A DNA stretch of 64,000 nucleotides from Colias croceus (GCF_905220415.1 NC_059565.1:1636501-1700500), one strand, 5' to 3'. Positions 19,467 to 31,289 are shown, numbered from the stretch's first letter. Notes: generated from the sequence alone by a model not told the origin. Numbers and translations: made by a program.

Positions 19467-20575
19467 GGTTAAAGCAAGTTAATTGAAAGCTTGTTGAGCT
19501 GTCTATCCCCACCGTTATAGTAAATTCTAGACTCTAGTCTCAGTCTTAGGTAACTTGTAAGTAATACCATGGACCCAATAAAGTAATACCTAAGTACATA
19601 GTAAATTAGAAGTAATAGTTTAGCTATATTACCTATAAGCTGGTGATTTCTTCTTCTTATAATGTTATATCTTTTCTTTTAGAATAAAAAATAAACTTAT
19701 AGTGCCACAAACTTATCTGACCCGGTGACAAAAACTGGAACTACGTGCCGCCATTTTGAAATGTCACATTTTCACAGACTTAAAATATTATTGAAAACAC
19801 GCTAAACTCATGACATAGCATGACATTATTGTATTGTCACCGTAGATTGTCACCGATCCTTGATAAGTTTACGAAGTTTGAATTAAATCTGTCCGTTTAA
19901 AGTTGGACAAAATCAAGGATTCGATTACATAAATAGAGGTGAAGCTAATAAAAGCGTGTTAAAAACTGTATGTATGTAGGTACATAACCTTTTTAGAATC
20001 ACAAAGGAGGTTTTGCACCATGAAAATTATTGTGTATTCTGTACCGATGCTCCAAGGCAATGCCCTTTTTCGTGTATCAACAAATAAAATTTAAACGTGA
20101 CATTGAAGCTTGCCATTTAGGGAAAAAGTAGCTTCCTTTATCTTGAAGGCTACATTATATATGACTAGCTATTGCCCGCGGGATCGTCCGTATGGCTATA
20201 ATTGGCTAGGGAGTTTGTTAGAACTACAATTTGTTAGTAACAAATTAAATTTTTGAAGTAGGTTAAATATGACTATAGGAAGCTCAATAAATACTACATA
20301 AAGGTTATGATGTCACCGTTCAAATAATGCGAGGGCGGGCTACCACATGACAAAATCTTACAATTATGGAAATAGCAGGTCGTCGCAACGTTTGACAAAC
20401 AAACAACAATATTCAATACGTTCACAGGAAAATTATCACATCAAATTTGGTAAAGTTACTTTATTCTGACGGAGTTTTTAAGTAATTTGTTAACATACGC
20501 ATGCGATTTGTAAAGTCAATAATTATAAAGTGCTTGTACTAAAACTAGCAGTGGCTTGCGATTTTGTTCGTGTAA

Positions 20576-21518
20576 GAGCGGGCGCGCACGAGCAACTTAG
20601 TTGCCCGGCAACTATTTTGTCTCTGTCGCTGTCTCCTCGCAAAGTTTTGAACGATGCGCACACGAAAGCGACAGCAACGCAACTTTTTCTTTAAAATTTT
20701 CTGCATTTATCAACATGGATTTCGAAGAGACGGTTGTGGTCTGTGCTCTTGTCCTTAGAAACCGAAGACGGTTTTAACGAAGTTATTTTTATTTAATACT
20801 TTTTAGTGTATTTTTCAACACGAATCAAACGAGCCCAAACTGGTTGGTTGGTTAGTTCCTATGGCCACCTTCCGATTCCATCATCAAATCAGCTCTATGT
20901 CATGATAATGTTTCATCGCTATCCAATTTACATACGTATACAAAATTTCAGTTCAATCGGTTACCTGGAAATGAATCAAAGTTACTTGCTACATTTCAAT
21001 TAAGTCATCGAGATCAGACAAAAATGCTCACAAAATAAAAACTACTGGGCTTATCCGAATAAATTTTATGGGACCAATCCCACACCATTCTGCATCAAAC
21101 AAAAAAAGAGTCACGTAAATCGGTTCAGAAACCTCGGAGTAATCGGTGTACATACATAAAAAAAATATACCGGCCGAATTGATAACCTCCTTCTTTTTTT
21201 TGAAGTCGGTTAAAACTACTGTGTACGAGAATAAATATGTTGACATAAATACGTATTATCGCTACGCCGGTTACGCGGCAACTGGCCGGCGGCCGCCGAC
21301 AGGCAACATTTTTGTCGCCGTGCGCGCACTTGCATTGAAACCAATAGATAGGGCGACAGTTGCGTCGCGGGCTTGTCTCCGAACCCGCGGACAAAAAAGT
21401 CTCCCGGGAGTTGCGTCGCTACGTACGCTCACTTTCATACTAGCCCATGGCTGGAGAGACAAAATAGTTGCGGAGACAAAATAGTTGCGGAGACAAAGTT
21501 GCTCGTGCGCGCTAGCTC
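20576..21518 (+). mobile_element. PIF/Harbinger-like non-autonomous element
   Basis: Flanked by the 3-bp duplication TAA (20573-20575 and 21519-21521), the PIF/Harbinger hallmark. Imperfect inverted ends GAGCGGGCGCGCACGAGCAA and GAGCTAGCGCGCACGAGCAA. AACTATTTTGTCTC appears near both ends, twice at the right. A short frame near the left end looks like a transposase start. A retroposon piece ending GAAGTCGGTTAAAA (about 20806-21215) is inserted inside. Confidence 0.8.
20715..20777 (+). pseudogene. Harbinger transposase N-terminal remnant (20 codons)
   Basis: Reads MDFEETVVVCALVLRNRRRF then stop. Many Harbinger transposases start with a short acidic Met-Asp leader, a small hydrophobic run and a basic stretch. 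It lies 140 bp inside the left end of the TAA-flanked element. Too short to be certain. Confidence 0.4.
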
Positions 21519-21947
21519 TAAGTAAGACTTGGTAAAATTTCACTCCATATATAAAAATAAACAGTCTGTGTGTTCGCGATAAACTCAAAAACTACTGCAC
21601 TGATTTTCATTCTATTTTCGCTAAGGGGTAACGTGCCTTTCAAAGAAATTTTTAGTAAATAATTATCTTTCAATCGCATGATTTGTTATACAGGTATCGT
21701 ATAATATATTTTTTTCAATTGATACCTCACTAATTACCTACTCTAATTTTAGGATTACCCTGTTTCACATTAGTTCAACACTAGCTTTCCGCCCGAGGCA
21801 GTTACCCTCTATATGTGCAAAATTTCATTGTAATCGGTTCAAAATTATTTGCGTGAAAGAGTAACAAACATAGGTGCATACTGCATACACACTACAGTTA
21901 CACATACCTACATCCATCCTCACAAACTTTCGCATTTATAATATTAT

Positions 21948-22128
21948 AATACAATCTAATATATAAAAATCAATGCCACTTTTCGTTGTAATTCCATAAC
22001 TCGAGAACGGCTGAACCGATTTCGATAATTCTTTTTTTATTATATTCCTTGAAGTACGAGGATGGTTCTTATGTAGAGAAATCGTAAATATGTACCACGG
22101 GCGAAGCCGGGGCGGACCGCTAGTATTA
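21948..22128 (+). repeat. SINE-like repeat, family S5
   Basis: AATATATAAAAATCAATGCC start, ACTCGAGAACGGCTGAACCG core, ends GGCGGACCGCTAG. Copies lie at 54138 and, inverted, 54536. Confidence 0.7.
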
Positions 22129-22352
22129 TGATACAAATCTAACATAGGATAAATAACTTGCTAATTCAACCACCCTTCCTTCATATAAAACGTGATATCA
22201 TGTTAAAAGTATGTTATTTTTACCGTATGACACTATTTTTATAAGGGCACGGTTCTTCCGTGAGAGATTGAGCCAAAAAATAAAACATGCTTTATTTGGT
22301 TTCTGCAAATACTATATTATAAGTACCTACCTTATATAATATTTTATATCTA

Positions 22353-22553
22353 TACTAATAGATATTATAAAGCTAAAGTGTAATTGTTTTTTTTGTTTGA
22401 ACGCGCTAATCTCGGGAACTACTAGTCCGATTTGAAAAATTATTTCGGTGTTAGATAGCCCATTTATCGAGGAAGCTATAGGCTATAATTATATCATCAC
22501 GCTAAGACCAAAAGGAGCGTAGCACTGCGGATAAAACCGCGGGGCACAGCTAG
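22353..22553 (+). repeat. SINE-like repeat, family S1
   Basis: ATACTAATAGATATTATAAA start, GAACGCGCTAATCTCGGGAA core, ends GGGGCACAGCTAG. Confidence 0.7.
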
Positions 22554-22756
22554 CGAGTCATTAATACTATAAATAACATGAATTTCTTCTATATTTATAA
22601 AATGTGTAACATTAGCCTTCACTAAAATATTTTCGCATCAAAACAAATACAAGGAAAGCACAATAACACAACAAAAAATAAAAACAACAGTCAAGGTGTG
22701 CGAGTTAACTGGCACAGTGTCAAGGTTATAAAAACTTTATATTTAGCGTGTTTTAA

Positions 22757-23407
22757 AAACCGGCCAAGTGCGAGTCGGACTCAAGCACGAAGGGTTCCTT
22801 ACTATACAAGTAGGTACCTAAATATTCTGTGAAAATTTGAAGCGTCTAAAAAATTGAGCGAAAAAATACTAAAAAAAAAACACGTTTACTGTATGGGTTT
22901 TTTACTATTTCTGATTATAGCAGCAACGAAAATACATCATAATATGTAAAAATTTCAACTTTCTAGCTATCACGGTTTATTTATTTATTTATTTATTTTT
23001 TTTTTTTATTTATTAATAGAACAACATAGGTCCACTTGTTAGTAATTTCTTAATTACTATGTTAGTACATTACATTAATTATTTAAATATTATCATTTTT
23101 TATTTAAATATTATAAGATACTAGCTTTACGCCGGCGGCTCCGCCCGCGGTTTCAAAGAAAAACTCGCATAGTTCCCGTTCCCGTGGAATTTCCGGGATA
23201 AAACCTATCCTATATTACTCGTGGATAATGTAGCTTTCGAATGGTGAAAGAATTTTTAAAATCGGTCCAGTAGTTTATGAGCCTATTCATTACAATCAAA
23301 CAAACAAACAAAGTTTCCCTCTTTATAATATTAGTGTAGATAGCCTGCAGGCAGACAGCGGAGCTTAGTAATAGGGTCCCGTTTTACCCTTTGGGTACGG
23401 AACCCTA
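22757..23407 (+). repeat. Dispersed repeat with CCGGCCAAGTGCGAGTCGGA head, SINE inside
   Basis: Left end AACCGGCCAAGTGCGAGTCG with GAAGGGTTCC; right end CCTTTGGGTACGGAACCCTA. This pair is familiar from insect genomes as one element. An S3 SINE (23121-23342) interrupts it. The head sequence reappears inverted at about 24025-24050. Confidence 0.6.
23121..23342 (-). repeat. SINE-like repeat, family S3 (nested)
   Basis: TAGCTTTACGCCGGCGGC to CTTTATAATATTAGTGTAGA. Inserted into the element at 22757-23407. Confidence 0.75.
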
Positions 23408-23821
23408 ATTACGTTTTAAACGGTCGATATTTTAGTCAGCTCACAAAGCTCATGAACGTTTTTCCCTGCAGTCTACATACAGTCTGTCTTTTTGCCAAAG
23501 TCACGCGGTATTGTAACAATATAGATAGATAGATAGATATCAATTGCTGTACCTATTTGCTTGGTTTGTTGATCCATGATGTGATATCAAAAATATTCAT
23601 ACTTTAAAATCAAACAGACTCTGCCACAGAATAGTTAATAGTACTGGCTTTACCCGAGTATAATTTTTAGCATAGACATTTCATTAATGTAATGTAATTC
23701 TGTAATGTAATGTAACTCTTGTATTTTTATTTTTGCCTCACGGATCTTAGTCGTCCATTAATGTACATAACAACTCAATAAAGGATATATTTTTTTATTT
23801 TTTTTTTATTAACTAACTGTT

Positions 23822-24239
23822 AGCAGGCGCGGTCCCAGGGGGGTGGTCACGGGGGACATGACCCCCCCAAAATCGTACTCGATAAAATAGAAAAAAATTC
23901 TTATACTGTACAATATATAAAAAACTGGTGCAAATCGGAGTCACTCGCACATCTAAAGTTCTGTTTAAACCTATTTTTAATCCCTTGCAAATGTTGAAAT
24001 TTGCGAAAATTTGCAGCTAACGGCTTCCGACTCGCACTTGGCCGGTTTTTTTTATAATATATTGTACAGTATAAGAATTTTTTTCTATTTTATCGAGTAC
24101 GATTTTCTCAAGTTTTTGCTTATCACTTCTTCTTCACTTGAATACGATATTTGGCGAGTACGGTTGGGGGGGGGGGGGATTCCATACCTTTCCAGCTGCG
24201 TGTCCCCCCCCAAAATGTCAGGCTGGGACCGCGCCTGAT
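23822..24239. mobile_element. Fold-back MITE (CAGGCGCGGTCCCA ends)
   Basis: Ends GCAGGCGCGGTCCCAG and TGGGACCGCGCCTG are inverted. Inside, a second inverted pair (about 23869-23920 with 24057-24110, AATCGTACTCGATAAAATAG) encloses an insert that ends in the GACTCGCACTTGGCCGG sequence of the previous repeat. At least two nested events. Confidence 0.7.
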
Positions 24240-24467
24240 TGTTAGTAGCCGAAACCGCGGGCAAAATCAACTTTTCCCAGAGCTAATATGTTATTCTGGT
24301 ACCTACATAAGTTTCATCGCTGCCATATTATGTTTGAAGTATAGTTATCATCAAAATTCGTTCATTGGTATTGCAAACGTACATTCCGCGTTATAAAATT
24401 TTCGGTAACCATTAGGATATATTGTTAATGTTAAAAAATGTGTGCGTGTACTAGTGTACACACGTAA

Positions 24468-24685
24468 GAAGTGAAACTTCTTTATGACCTTATTTTTCAA
24501 AAAATAATTTACTATAAACAACTTTACAGAAATACGTCGAATCACGCGTGGTAAAGGATGAGAAAAAAAATGGCGCGTAACGGAAAAATGTCGTCACATT
24601 TTTCCGTTACGCGCCATCTTTTTCGTCGTAACGAAAAAATGTTACACAAATTTTTTTTCCAACCCCTATAAAGAAGTTTCACTTC
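24468..24685. mobile_element. MITE, family M1
   Basis: GAAGTGAAACTTCTTTATGA and AAAGAAGTTTCACTTC inverted ends. The centre is itself a palindrome, GATGGCGCGTAACGGAAAAA type on both sides of GTCGTCAC. Confidence 0.7.
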
Positions 24686-24778
24686 AAATATATATTTATT
24701 TAATTGTATTAAAAATAATACCAATAGCTCTTATTAAACAGAAATCTACGAGATAATTTTAAGGAATACAAAAAAAAA

Positions 24779-24865
24779 ATCACAAGGCGGGATTCGAACC
24801 CGCGTCATTCTGTCATTGCGTCTAATTCTACCTCGGTTTCGATTTTTTTCTATTCCTTAAAAATT
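24779..24865 (-). repeat. tRNA-derived SINE fragment (B-box)
   Basis: Minus strand GACGCGGGTTCGAATCCCGC holds a B-box, with a TTAAGGAATAGAAAAAAATC-type flank on the 5' side. Lies about 60 bp downstream of Oca2 exon 1. Confidence 0.45.
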
Positions 24866-24925
24866 AATCTATAGGTATGCCTATGAATGTTATAAAACTA
24901 AATATCAAACAGAAACTTAACTCAC

Positions 24926-25127
24926 CAATCTCTTTTTCATATCGTTTCTGAAAGGGCTCCAAATCGGGATCATACTTGATCTTCTTGGGTAGTTTCAGCC
25001 ATACTTGTAGTGCCTCTGCAGTAAGCTCACCACTTGATACCAGGGAATATTGACTCCTGCTCAGTTCAGGGTTCGACGGCTTCCTGGAGACGCCCCATAT
25101 TTTAACTCTCTTTACTAGCTTATCCAT
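24926..25127 (-). CDS. Oca2: Oca2 exon 1 (putative initiator exon)
   Basis: ATG at 25127 in a good context (GACAATGG). 67 codons read MDKLVKRVKIWGVSRKPSNP, ELSRSQYSLVSSGELTAEAL, QVWLKLPKKIKYDPDLEPFQ, KRYEKEI, ending one base into a codon with donor GTGAGT. That phase is exactly what exon 2 needs, giving an Ala codon. I do not recognise this N-terminus in other P proteins. An AG at 25142-25143 (TAAACAG) could make it internal instead. It could also be a different gene spliced elsewhere, but no other acceptor was found. Confidence 0.65.
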
Positions 25128-25170
25128 TGTCAAGAGTTCATTGATTACTGTTTATTTAGGTTTAGAAAAA

Positions 25171-25310
25171 GTTGAGTCGACTCAACTTTTAGTGTTGAGA
25201 AGCGTTGGAAAAGTTGAGTTCACGCAAAGTTGAGATGCCGTTTCGAATGTTGAGTACACGTAGATTTGTTGTAAAACAAAGTTGAGTTATTTAGTTAAAA
25301 CGATGTTGAG
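25171..25310. promoter_or_regulatory. Cluster of GTTGAG (CTCAAC) hexamers upstream of exon 1
   Basis: Seven direct GTTGAG and one inverted CTCAAC occur in 140 bp, the first two forming the palindrome GTTGAGTCGACTCAAC. The cluster ends about 45 bp upstream of the exon 1 ATG, where a promoter or 5' UTR is expected. Spacing is irregular, unlike a simple tandem repeat. Role not known; binding-site cluster is inference. Confidence 0.45.
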
Positions 25311-25900
25311 TTGCTGTTACTTTGAACTGTTTGTCTTCACTAATTCACTGTTTTATTATTATTGATAACACACAGAATTGGATTTGTTTAAATTTTTCTA
25401 GTTTATTTTCTGAGTAGGTAATTCGATTTGGTTTAAATTATTTGAGTATTATTCATAAAATTCACTAATTTCTGTAAACAGGAATTCAGATTTACATTTG
25501 AGTTATAAACAAAAAGATTTTAAAATTTAATTCAATATTATTTTATTGTTATTTGTGCACATGTCACAGCAAATTTGACATTTTGATAGTTCGTTTTCTT
25601 CTACGAGAAATATGTTCTGTGTGCTATGAATTCTGCTGTTATGTCTGATTCCTATTTTACATAATATAATATCTCTCATCAAAGGCGTCACCTATAGTAA
25701 TATAATTTGTTGGCACATGAATCTAAACATAACTTGTATATGGCATAACTGTAGTACTGAGATAAAATATAGTTTAGTTGGTTTTTGTTCGTGTATTAAA
25801 ACCTCAAACAAAATGTATTAATATTGTGATCACTGTGGTGATCACATTGTGATGTATCCGTCCACAGTATCACACAGTAGATGCGCGTGCTACGAGCCAA
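25311..25900. other. AT-rich stretch, no gene seen
   Basis: No long frame or strong repeat recognised. The palindrome TGTGATCACTGTGGTGATCACA type lies at about 25824-25850. Confidence 0.5.
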
Positions 25901-25913
25901 TAATATTTAGCAA

Positions 25914-25996
25914 GAGACCGCTCAGGACCGGGAAAGATGGAGAGTTCTCGCCTCAGAGGCCAAGACCCACTTTGGGGTTTCAGCGCCAGAGGAGTA
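25914..25996 (+). pseudogene. LINE ORF2 C-terminus fragment
   Basis: Reads TAQDREKWR-like text: here TAQDRERWRVLASEAKTHFG, then a stop. This is the conserved end of lepidopteran non-LTR retrotransposon ORF2 (aspartate-arginine-x-x-tryptophan block). Only the last 27 codons are visible. Confidence 0.7.
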
Positions 25997-25999
25997 AGT

Positions 26000-27174
26000 A
26001 ATTTAATTAAGGTCTGTACAATAAGATGGTTAGTGTGTAACTGATTTATTCTATGTAAACAGTGCCACGATCTGGATATCGCGTTTTCTTAAAAATGATT
26101 AGGGAAGTCGTCGCGACGCGACGGTTGAGTGGGCGATTCTCCGTATTCACTTCCTTACAAATCATAACTATTGCAACATAGTGTTGCAAGTATTAATATT
26201 TAGGTAAACTACTGAAATATGGATTCAGCGGGTTTTGTATGTATAACTTAGTAATAAACAATATTTATTGTGTAATATTAAAGTATGAATAAAACATGGC
26301 CATATGTATCTAGAAATGCACATGTATCGATTGTAAAACTAGTTCGTTTGTTTGTCTTTATGTTTTATTGATGTTTATGATCGAGCCATGCGTTGAGATT
26401 ATTAAGAGGAAAATATTCGCGTATAGCATTGTAAATATTGTTTTAATGGGGTATACAAACGGACAGTGTTGACATCTTTGATTGTACATTAATGCTTTTG
26501 TACGAAAGGAAATTTGTATGTAAGTATTAATTTTGAGGGAAAATTTCAATTCGTGCTATTCGTTCCAGTTTGACTATAAACCTACTATTTTTTTTTAATA
26601 CGAGGAATTACTCTAGAGGGACTATAAGGTCTAAGTTTGTTCAAATTTCAGATTGATTGAAGTAAAATCGTGTACTAACATCGAAGTCCTACATCTATAT
26701 ATTAATAAGTTTAAAAAATATTATTAAAATATATACGAATATTTATATGTTAAAATATATAAAATATCAACGATTATTTGTTAGGTATTTGTTTATATTT
26801 TTTCAACCCAGAAGAAGCCGGGGCAAATATTTAGCTAGTTATAACTCTCAAGTTAAACGAATGATCACGTACAAATCAAATGTATTCATTTTATTATCAT
26901 TTTTATTGCTTTCCGGACAAGTATCATTACTAGAAGTACATAATAAATAGTATATATATAATAAATAGTATACATGTAGTAATAATATTGTCAATGACTT
27001 AGAAATTATCTATTGTAAATATATTACTGTCATTTAATAAGTGTTTATGTTTTATTGAAGTGAAACTTCTTTATCGGGGTTGGAAAAAAAATTAGTGTAA
27101 CATTTTTTCTGAAACGATTATACCTAACGATTATTATATGTAATTTAGCACACATATAGAGGGTAACTTGGATT
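26000..27174. other. AT-rich intergenic/intronic stretch, no gene seen
   Basis: No frame with a recognisable domain. A short M1-type MITE end (GAAGTGAAACTTCTTTATCG) lies at about 27059-27085. Confidence 0.5.
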
Positions 27175-27284
27175 AGCATTTAGCACATAGGATAGATTTT
27201 ATCCCGGAAATCCCACGGGAACGGGAACTATGCAGGTTTTCCTTTGAAAAGGTGGGCGAAGACGCGGGCGAAAAGCTAGTAAGA
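27175..27284 (+). repeat. SINE-like repeat, S3b 3' part
   Basis: AGCACATAGGATAGATTTTA to GACGCGGGCGAAAAGCTAG. Sequence just before it (TTTAGCACACATATAGAGGG) belongs to the same family with a small rearrangement. Confidence 0.6.
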
Positions 27285-27595
27285 TACAAAATAAAAGTTA
27301 AACGAGCCGTCTCGTATAAGTCGTGACTTAGTACATAGTACTTAAATTGTAGAAGCGTTTAATGTGAATCTAATTTTACTTTACAAAGGTTGGATAATTG
27401 TTAAACAGTGTCAGGGACATGAAATAATAAGTATTACTTACATAGTAAAGACCAACTGGCAAAGAATAAACTTAATTTTCTTATGTTTTTTTGATTTTCC
27501 GCGCAACTTTAGCAATTTTTTTATTTCTGAACTTTTTTCTTAGAATGAGGTACGCAAAAACGGTAATAAGTATTCACTATATACATATTATATTA

Positions 27596-27701
27596 CTAGC
27601 CACGTGCCCCGCGGTTTTACCCGCAGTGCTCCGCCCCTGTTGGTCTTAGCTTAGCGCGTTCAAACAAACAAACTCTTCAGCTTTATAATATTAGTATAGA
27701 T
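27596..27701 (-). repeat. SINE-like repeat, family S1, deleted
   Basis: TAGCCACGTGCCCCGCGG start to TTTATAATATTAGTATAGAT. The central third is missing. Confidence 0.7.
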
Positions 27702-27894
27702 AGAATATAATTGGATAACTATAATACATAAACGCAAAAAAATGTTTGTAAGCTCTTTTTATATGTTGCAGCGATGCCATATTATTTTAACCTTTTTTGA
27801 GGAAACTTGCCCCGGTTTTCAAACTCATAATTCTACTATATTATAATACTTCTTCTCAGGTTAATTTAGTGCTATTTTCTCTATGACTATGAGG

Positions 27895-28085
27895 AGGAAG
27901 GCGGAATTCCTCCATCGAAAAAGGGAGGATCCTCGACCAGTCTACTCGACTGGTCGGCCGTTAAAGCCCCGATGAATGATGTCTGTTGTATACTTAGATC
28001 ATTTACTTAATGATCTAAGGTTGTATATGTGCTCTGTAGCGAAAACATTTCGCTTGCGCGATTCAGAGCGAGGTGTCGCTACAAC
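27895..28085. other. Stem-loop-rich GC-richer segment
   Basis: Successive perfect stems: GGAGGAA/TTCCTCC, CGACCAGT/ACTGGTCG, CTTAGATCATT/AATGATCTAAG, and TGTAGCGA/TCGCTACA enclosing GCTCTG/CAGAGC. The block stands out from its AT-rich surroundings. No frame. It could be a structured RNA or a transposon end; nothing decides between them. Confidence 0.4.
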
Positions 28086-28228
28086 TATAGCACAATTAAA
28101 ATTTACGATTCACAAACATATGACGTAGTAGATAACGATGTTTAACTAGGTTACTCGATTATAAAGATAATAATTAATTTCTGCTTGATCTAGCAATTAA
28201 TTTGACGGATTTTAAGCACGATTAATTT

Positions 28229-28436
28229 ATACTAATATTATAAAGCTGAAGAGTTTGTATGTTTGTTTTTTTGTTTGAACGCGCTAATCTCGGGAACTAC
28301 TGGTCCGATTTGAAAAATTATTTCGGTGTTAGATAGCCTATTTATCGATTTATCGAGGAAGAAGAAGCCTATATATCATCACACTTAGACCAATAGGAGC
28401 TGAGCCACGCGGGTTAAGCCGCGGGGAACAGCTAGT
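28229..28436 (+). repeat. SINE-like repeat, family S1
   Basis: TACTAATATTATAAAGCTGA to GCGGGGAACAGCTAG. Confidence 0.75.
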
Positions 28437-28962
28437 AATTTATAAAATATTTGGAGTGCCTTTTTGTTATATCAAAAAAAATTAAATACCGATTTTTAAT
28501 AATTACATATGGATGTATAAACGGTTCAGTTACAAAAATATAAAAATTCTTTCAATGATCATTACAATGACATCTGTTTGTTAATTGCGTCTCAGAAATA
28601 CCACCTACACATAATAGTTTAGAATAATTGAATCTATATATAAGTTAATAATTATTATATAACAAAACATGGCCAACTAGATTTAAATCCACGTGTCACA
28701 ACTCACAATCATCACTTTACTGTATGCGTCATTTGGAGAATTAATATATTTTTAAACGACTTAAAAAGTTGAGAATATTCTTTATTTTTTACTTTTACAA
28801 AATAAAACGTGTAAGTAGGTAACTACTTTCTTGGCGTTTATTTTATACCTTATAATATTATAATATGGGTATCTTGATGTTAAAGTAGATATCAGACACT
28901 GATAACTACTTGGTTTTCCGTTTTATACTATGAGATATGTGTGTTGTTTTAAGTTAGTCTAA

Positions 28963-29131
28963 TGGGCCCTCCACACAATGTGCATCGTTGGGCGAGTAGA
29001 GGCAATCACGATAGTGTAGAGCCTAACTATGATCGGTCGTCTTTGTAGATGTTTATTCATAAACGCCGTAATGGCGCCAAACATCGACCAACATTTGTTG
29101 GGCCAATACTGCCCATCGTGTGGAGGGCCCG
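28963..29131. mobile_element. 169-bp Harbinger-like MITE
   Basis: Ends GGGCCCTCCACAC and GTGTGGAGGGCCC are perfect inverses, flanked by TAA on both sides (28960-28962, 29132-29134), the PIF/Harbinger-type 3-bp duplication. No coding capacity. Confidence 0.75.
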
Positions 29132-30051
29132 TAAAGCTTGTATAGTGTGAATTGTTTGGCGATTGGCTTATAGCCAATTAATTCTATATGTACATTTTTG
29201 TTTGTTGTTTTGTTAGTGAGATGCTCTTGGCGACAGATTGGCTTTCATTTATATCTTACTAGCTTTCCGCATGCGGCTTATATTATAATTTTGAGCTGTA
29301 TTAAAATAAAATATTTAAAATTTAAATGCAGTGTGATGTTAATAAATCTATACTTATATAATAAGGGTGAAGAGTTTGTATGTTTGTTTCCAGAGATTAG
29401 CGCATTCAAACAAAAGAATAAACTCTTCAGCTTGATAATATTAGTATAGATAACAATGATATAAGTATAATATTGTACTTACAAATCTCAATCCAGTTTT
29501 ATCTTACATCACTCTCCTTCTCTATTCACAAATTATTTCCATCTTTTAAGGAATATATTTTATAATTAATATATTATTTTACAGGACACAAGATTTTTCG
29601 AATTTTATAACCACCAGACGCACTTATACAGCTTTTTTTAATTCTATTTTTTTTGTCTTTGTTGCCAGTGCCATGAATTCAGAACACGTTCAGAAAATAA
29701 AAGTGTTTAATATGTTAAAAGGCATGTTACTTCTTGTAATGTAACCAACTTAGTGAAAAAATAATTAAAATAGTTCAGTATTTTTGGAGCCTATTCAATG
29801 CAAACAAACAAAATTATCTTTTTTATAATATTAGTTTGGATGTAGCTGTGTAGTTAAATACAAATTTAAAATTTATAATATTTAATATATTCGAGCCAAT
29901 AAAAATGCTAATGAATGCACTTACATTTGAATATTAAATCCGTTAAAATGCATTTACAAAGCATTTATGCAGATTTTGTGTCAAATAAATAAATAATACA
30001 AATGTAATGTATAAATCTGTGCCTTTATTTTTGGCGGCCATATAAAGATAA

Positions 30052-30551
30052 GGGGCCATCCATAAAGTACGTCACACTAATTTCATGAGTTTTTGGGAAC
30101 CCCCCCGTGCTTGTCACAGGTGGTCACATTTCTAAGACCCCCCCCCTCCCTAGTGTGACGTCACATGTTTTGCAATTTAACATCGAAAAATTATTAAATT
30201 ACTTAAAACAGCAGTTCCGAGATTAGTTTTATTTCCATTTAAATTAAGTACTTTTTATGAAATCTACATAATATCAAATATTTGAAACAATAACAAAAAA
30301 ATAAACTACCTAACGAATAAATATAAATTGTCAACAAAACAATTTAAACCGTATTGACCTAAAGATAGAGTTGGACATATTTTTTAGTTTATATAATTTA
30401 TATTTCAAATTACGCGATTAGTAGGTACCTCTAGATTTTGAAATGTGATGTCACGAAACTTAGGACCCCTCCCACCCTTTGTCACACCATGTCACACTTT
30501 GTCGACCCCCTCCCCCCCTCTTTACGTGTGACGTACTTTATGGATGGCCCC
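30052..30551. mobile_element. 500-bp MITE with GGGGCCATCCATAAAGTACG ends
   Basis: Perfect 26-bp inverted ends and TAA on both sides (30049-30051, 30552-30554). C-rich tracts near both ends. This terminus is widespread in insects. The TAA duplication suggests a Harbinger-type mechanism, but the superfamily is not certain. No coding capacity. Confidence 0.8.
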
Positions 30552-31289
30552 TAAGTGATACAGATAATTTTCATTAATAGATAGATACAAAGATTTTATT
30601 TTAAGAGTAATAGAAAGAGACAGATATATTTTGGAGAGTTCGTCTATCATTTGTTTGACGAATTTTCTTTTTAAAATTTTCTTCTTTGTCTTCATTTTCA
30701 TGATATAACATTGTGTTTTTGTATATTATCTCTATATTATTATAATAAATATCGACTATCAGTGAAATCTCACCTTATTTTGAAGCAATAAGTACTTACA
30801 GACGCTTATTTTAATATTTATTTTTATATTTTACAAACTCCATGTTTCTTTAATTATTTGTATTACAGAGGTTCTACTTACGTCAAATTGTTAATTTATA
30901 TGTTAATCATACTTTTTTAATGTTTTATTGAACTATGGTGTTAAATTAACCTTCATTTAATTAGCTTCACCGGTGTGTTTATATGTAATCGGTTCTATTA
31001 GACTCGACAACGATCGGTGACAGTACAATAATTTCATGACTCATGAGTTTATCTTATTAAAGCGGTTTTTAGTATTTCTTAGAAATGTTCATTTTTATAT
31101 TTATTTAAGTATTTCTCAATTCTTCATAATCTTGTTAATTATGAACGTCATTGTTATTTCTTTAATTACATCGTTGTTAGTTAGAATGGTAATTAGAGGG
31201 TTTAGTGATAGTTAAATTTCCATTTTATCAATTGTTTGCGTAAAATATATAGGAATTAATATTAATTATAAAAAACGCATGAAACAATC

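Larger units (their letters stand above)
1631..25127 (-). other. Oca2: Oca2 (P protein / hoepel) transcription unit, 16 coding exons
   Basis: All 16 exons have AG acceptors and GT donors and join in one frame. Their lengths, 5' to 3', are 202, 157, 34, 136, 167, 246, 204, 116, 139, 136, 203, 94, 143, 111, 148 and 179 bp, totalling 2415 bp or 804 codons plus stop. Human OCA2 is 838 aa. P proteins belong to the ArsB/NhaD ion-transporter superfamily. They sit in melanosome or pigment-granule membranes and control lumenal pH and pigment load. The conserved order is a cytosolic N-terminus, TM1, a glycosylated lumenal loop, half 1 with FLDNVT and GDPPNVII, a cytosolic loop, then half 2 with FVDNIP and GNGTLIGASANVV. 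The longest intron (14795-24925) is 10 kb of repeats. The first exon could be this one or an alternative at 48342-48628. Confidence 0.93.

Noticed and set aside
21125..21588. Overlapping frames of 89-112 codons on both strands at 21.1-21.6 kb.
   Set aside because: They lie in the GC-rich end of the Harbinger-like element and a retroposon tail, with no domain resemblance.
24926..25127. Splicing of the 48342 donor directly into the exon at 24926-25127.
   Set aside because: The phases conflict: the donor leaves two bases, while the only AG upstream of that ATG leaves two more, giving a frameshift.
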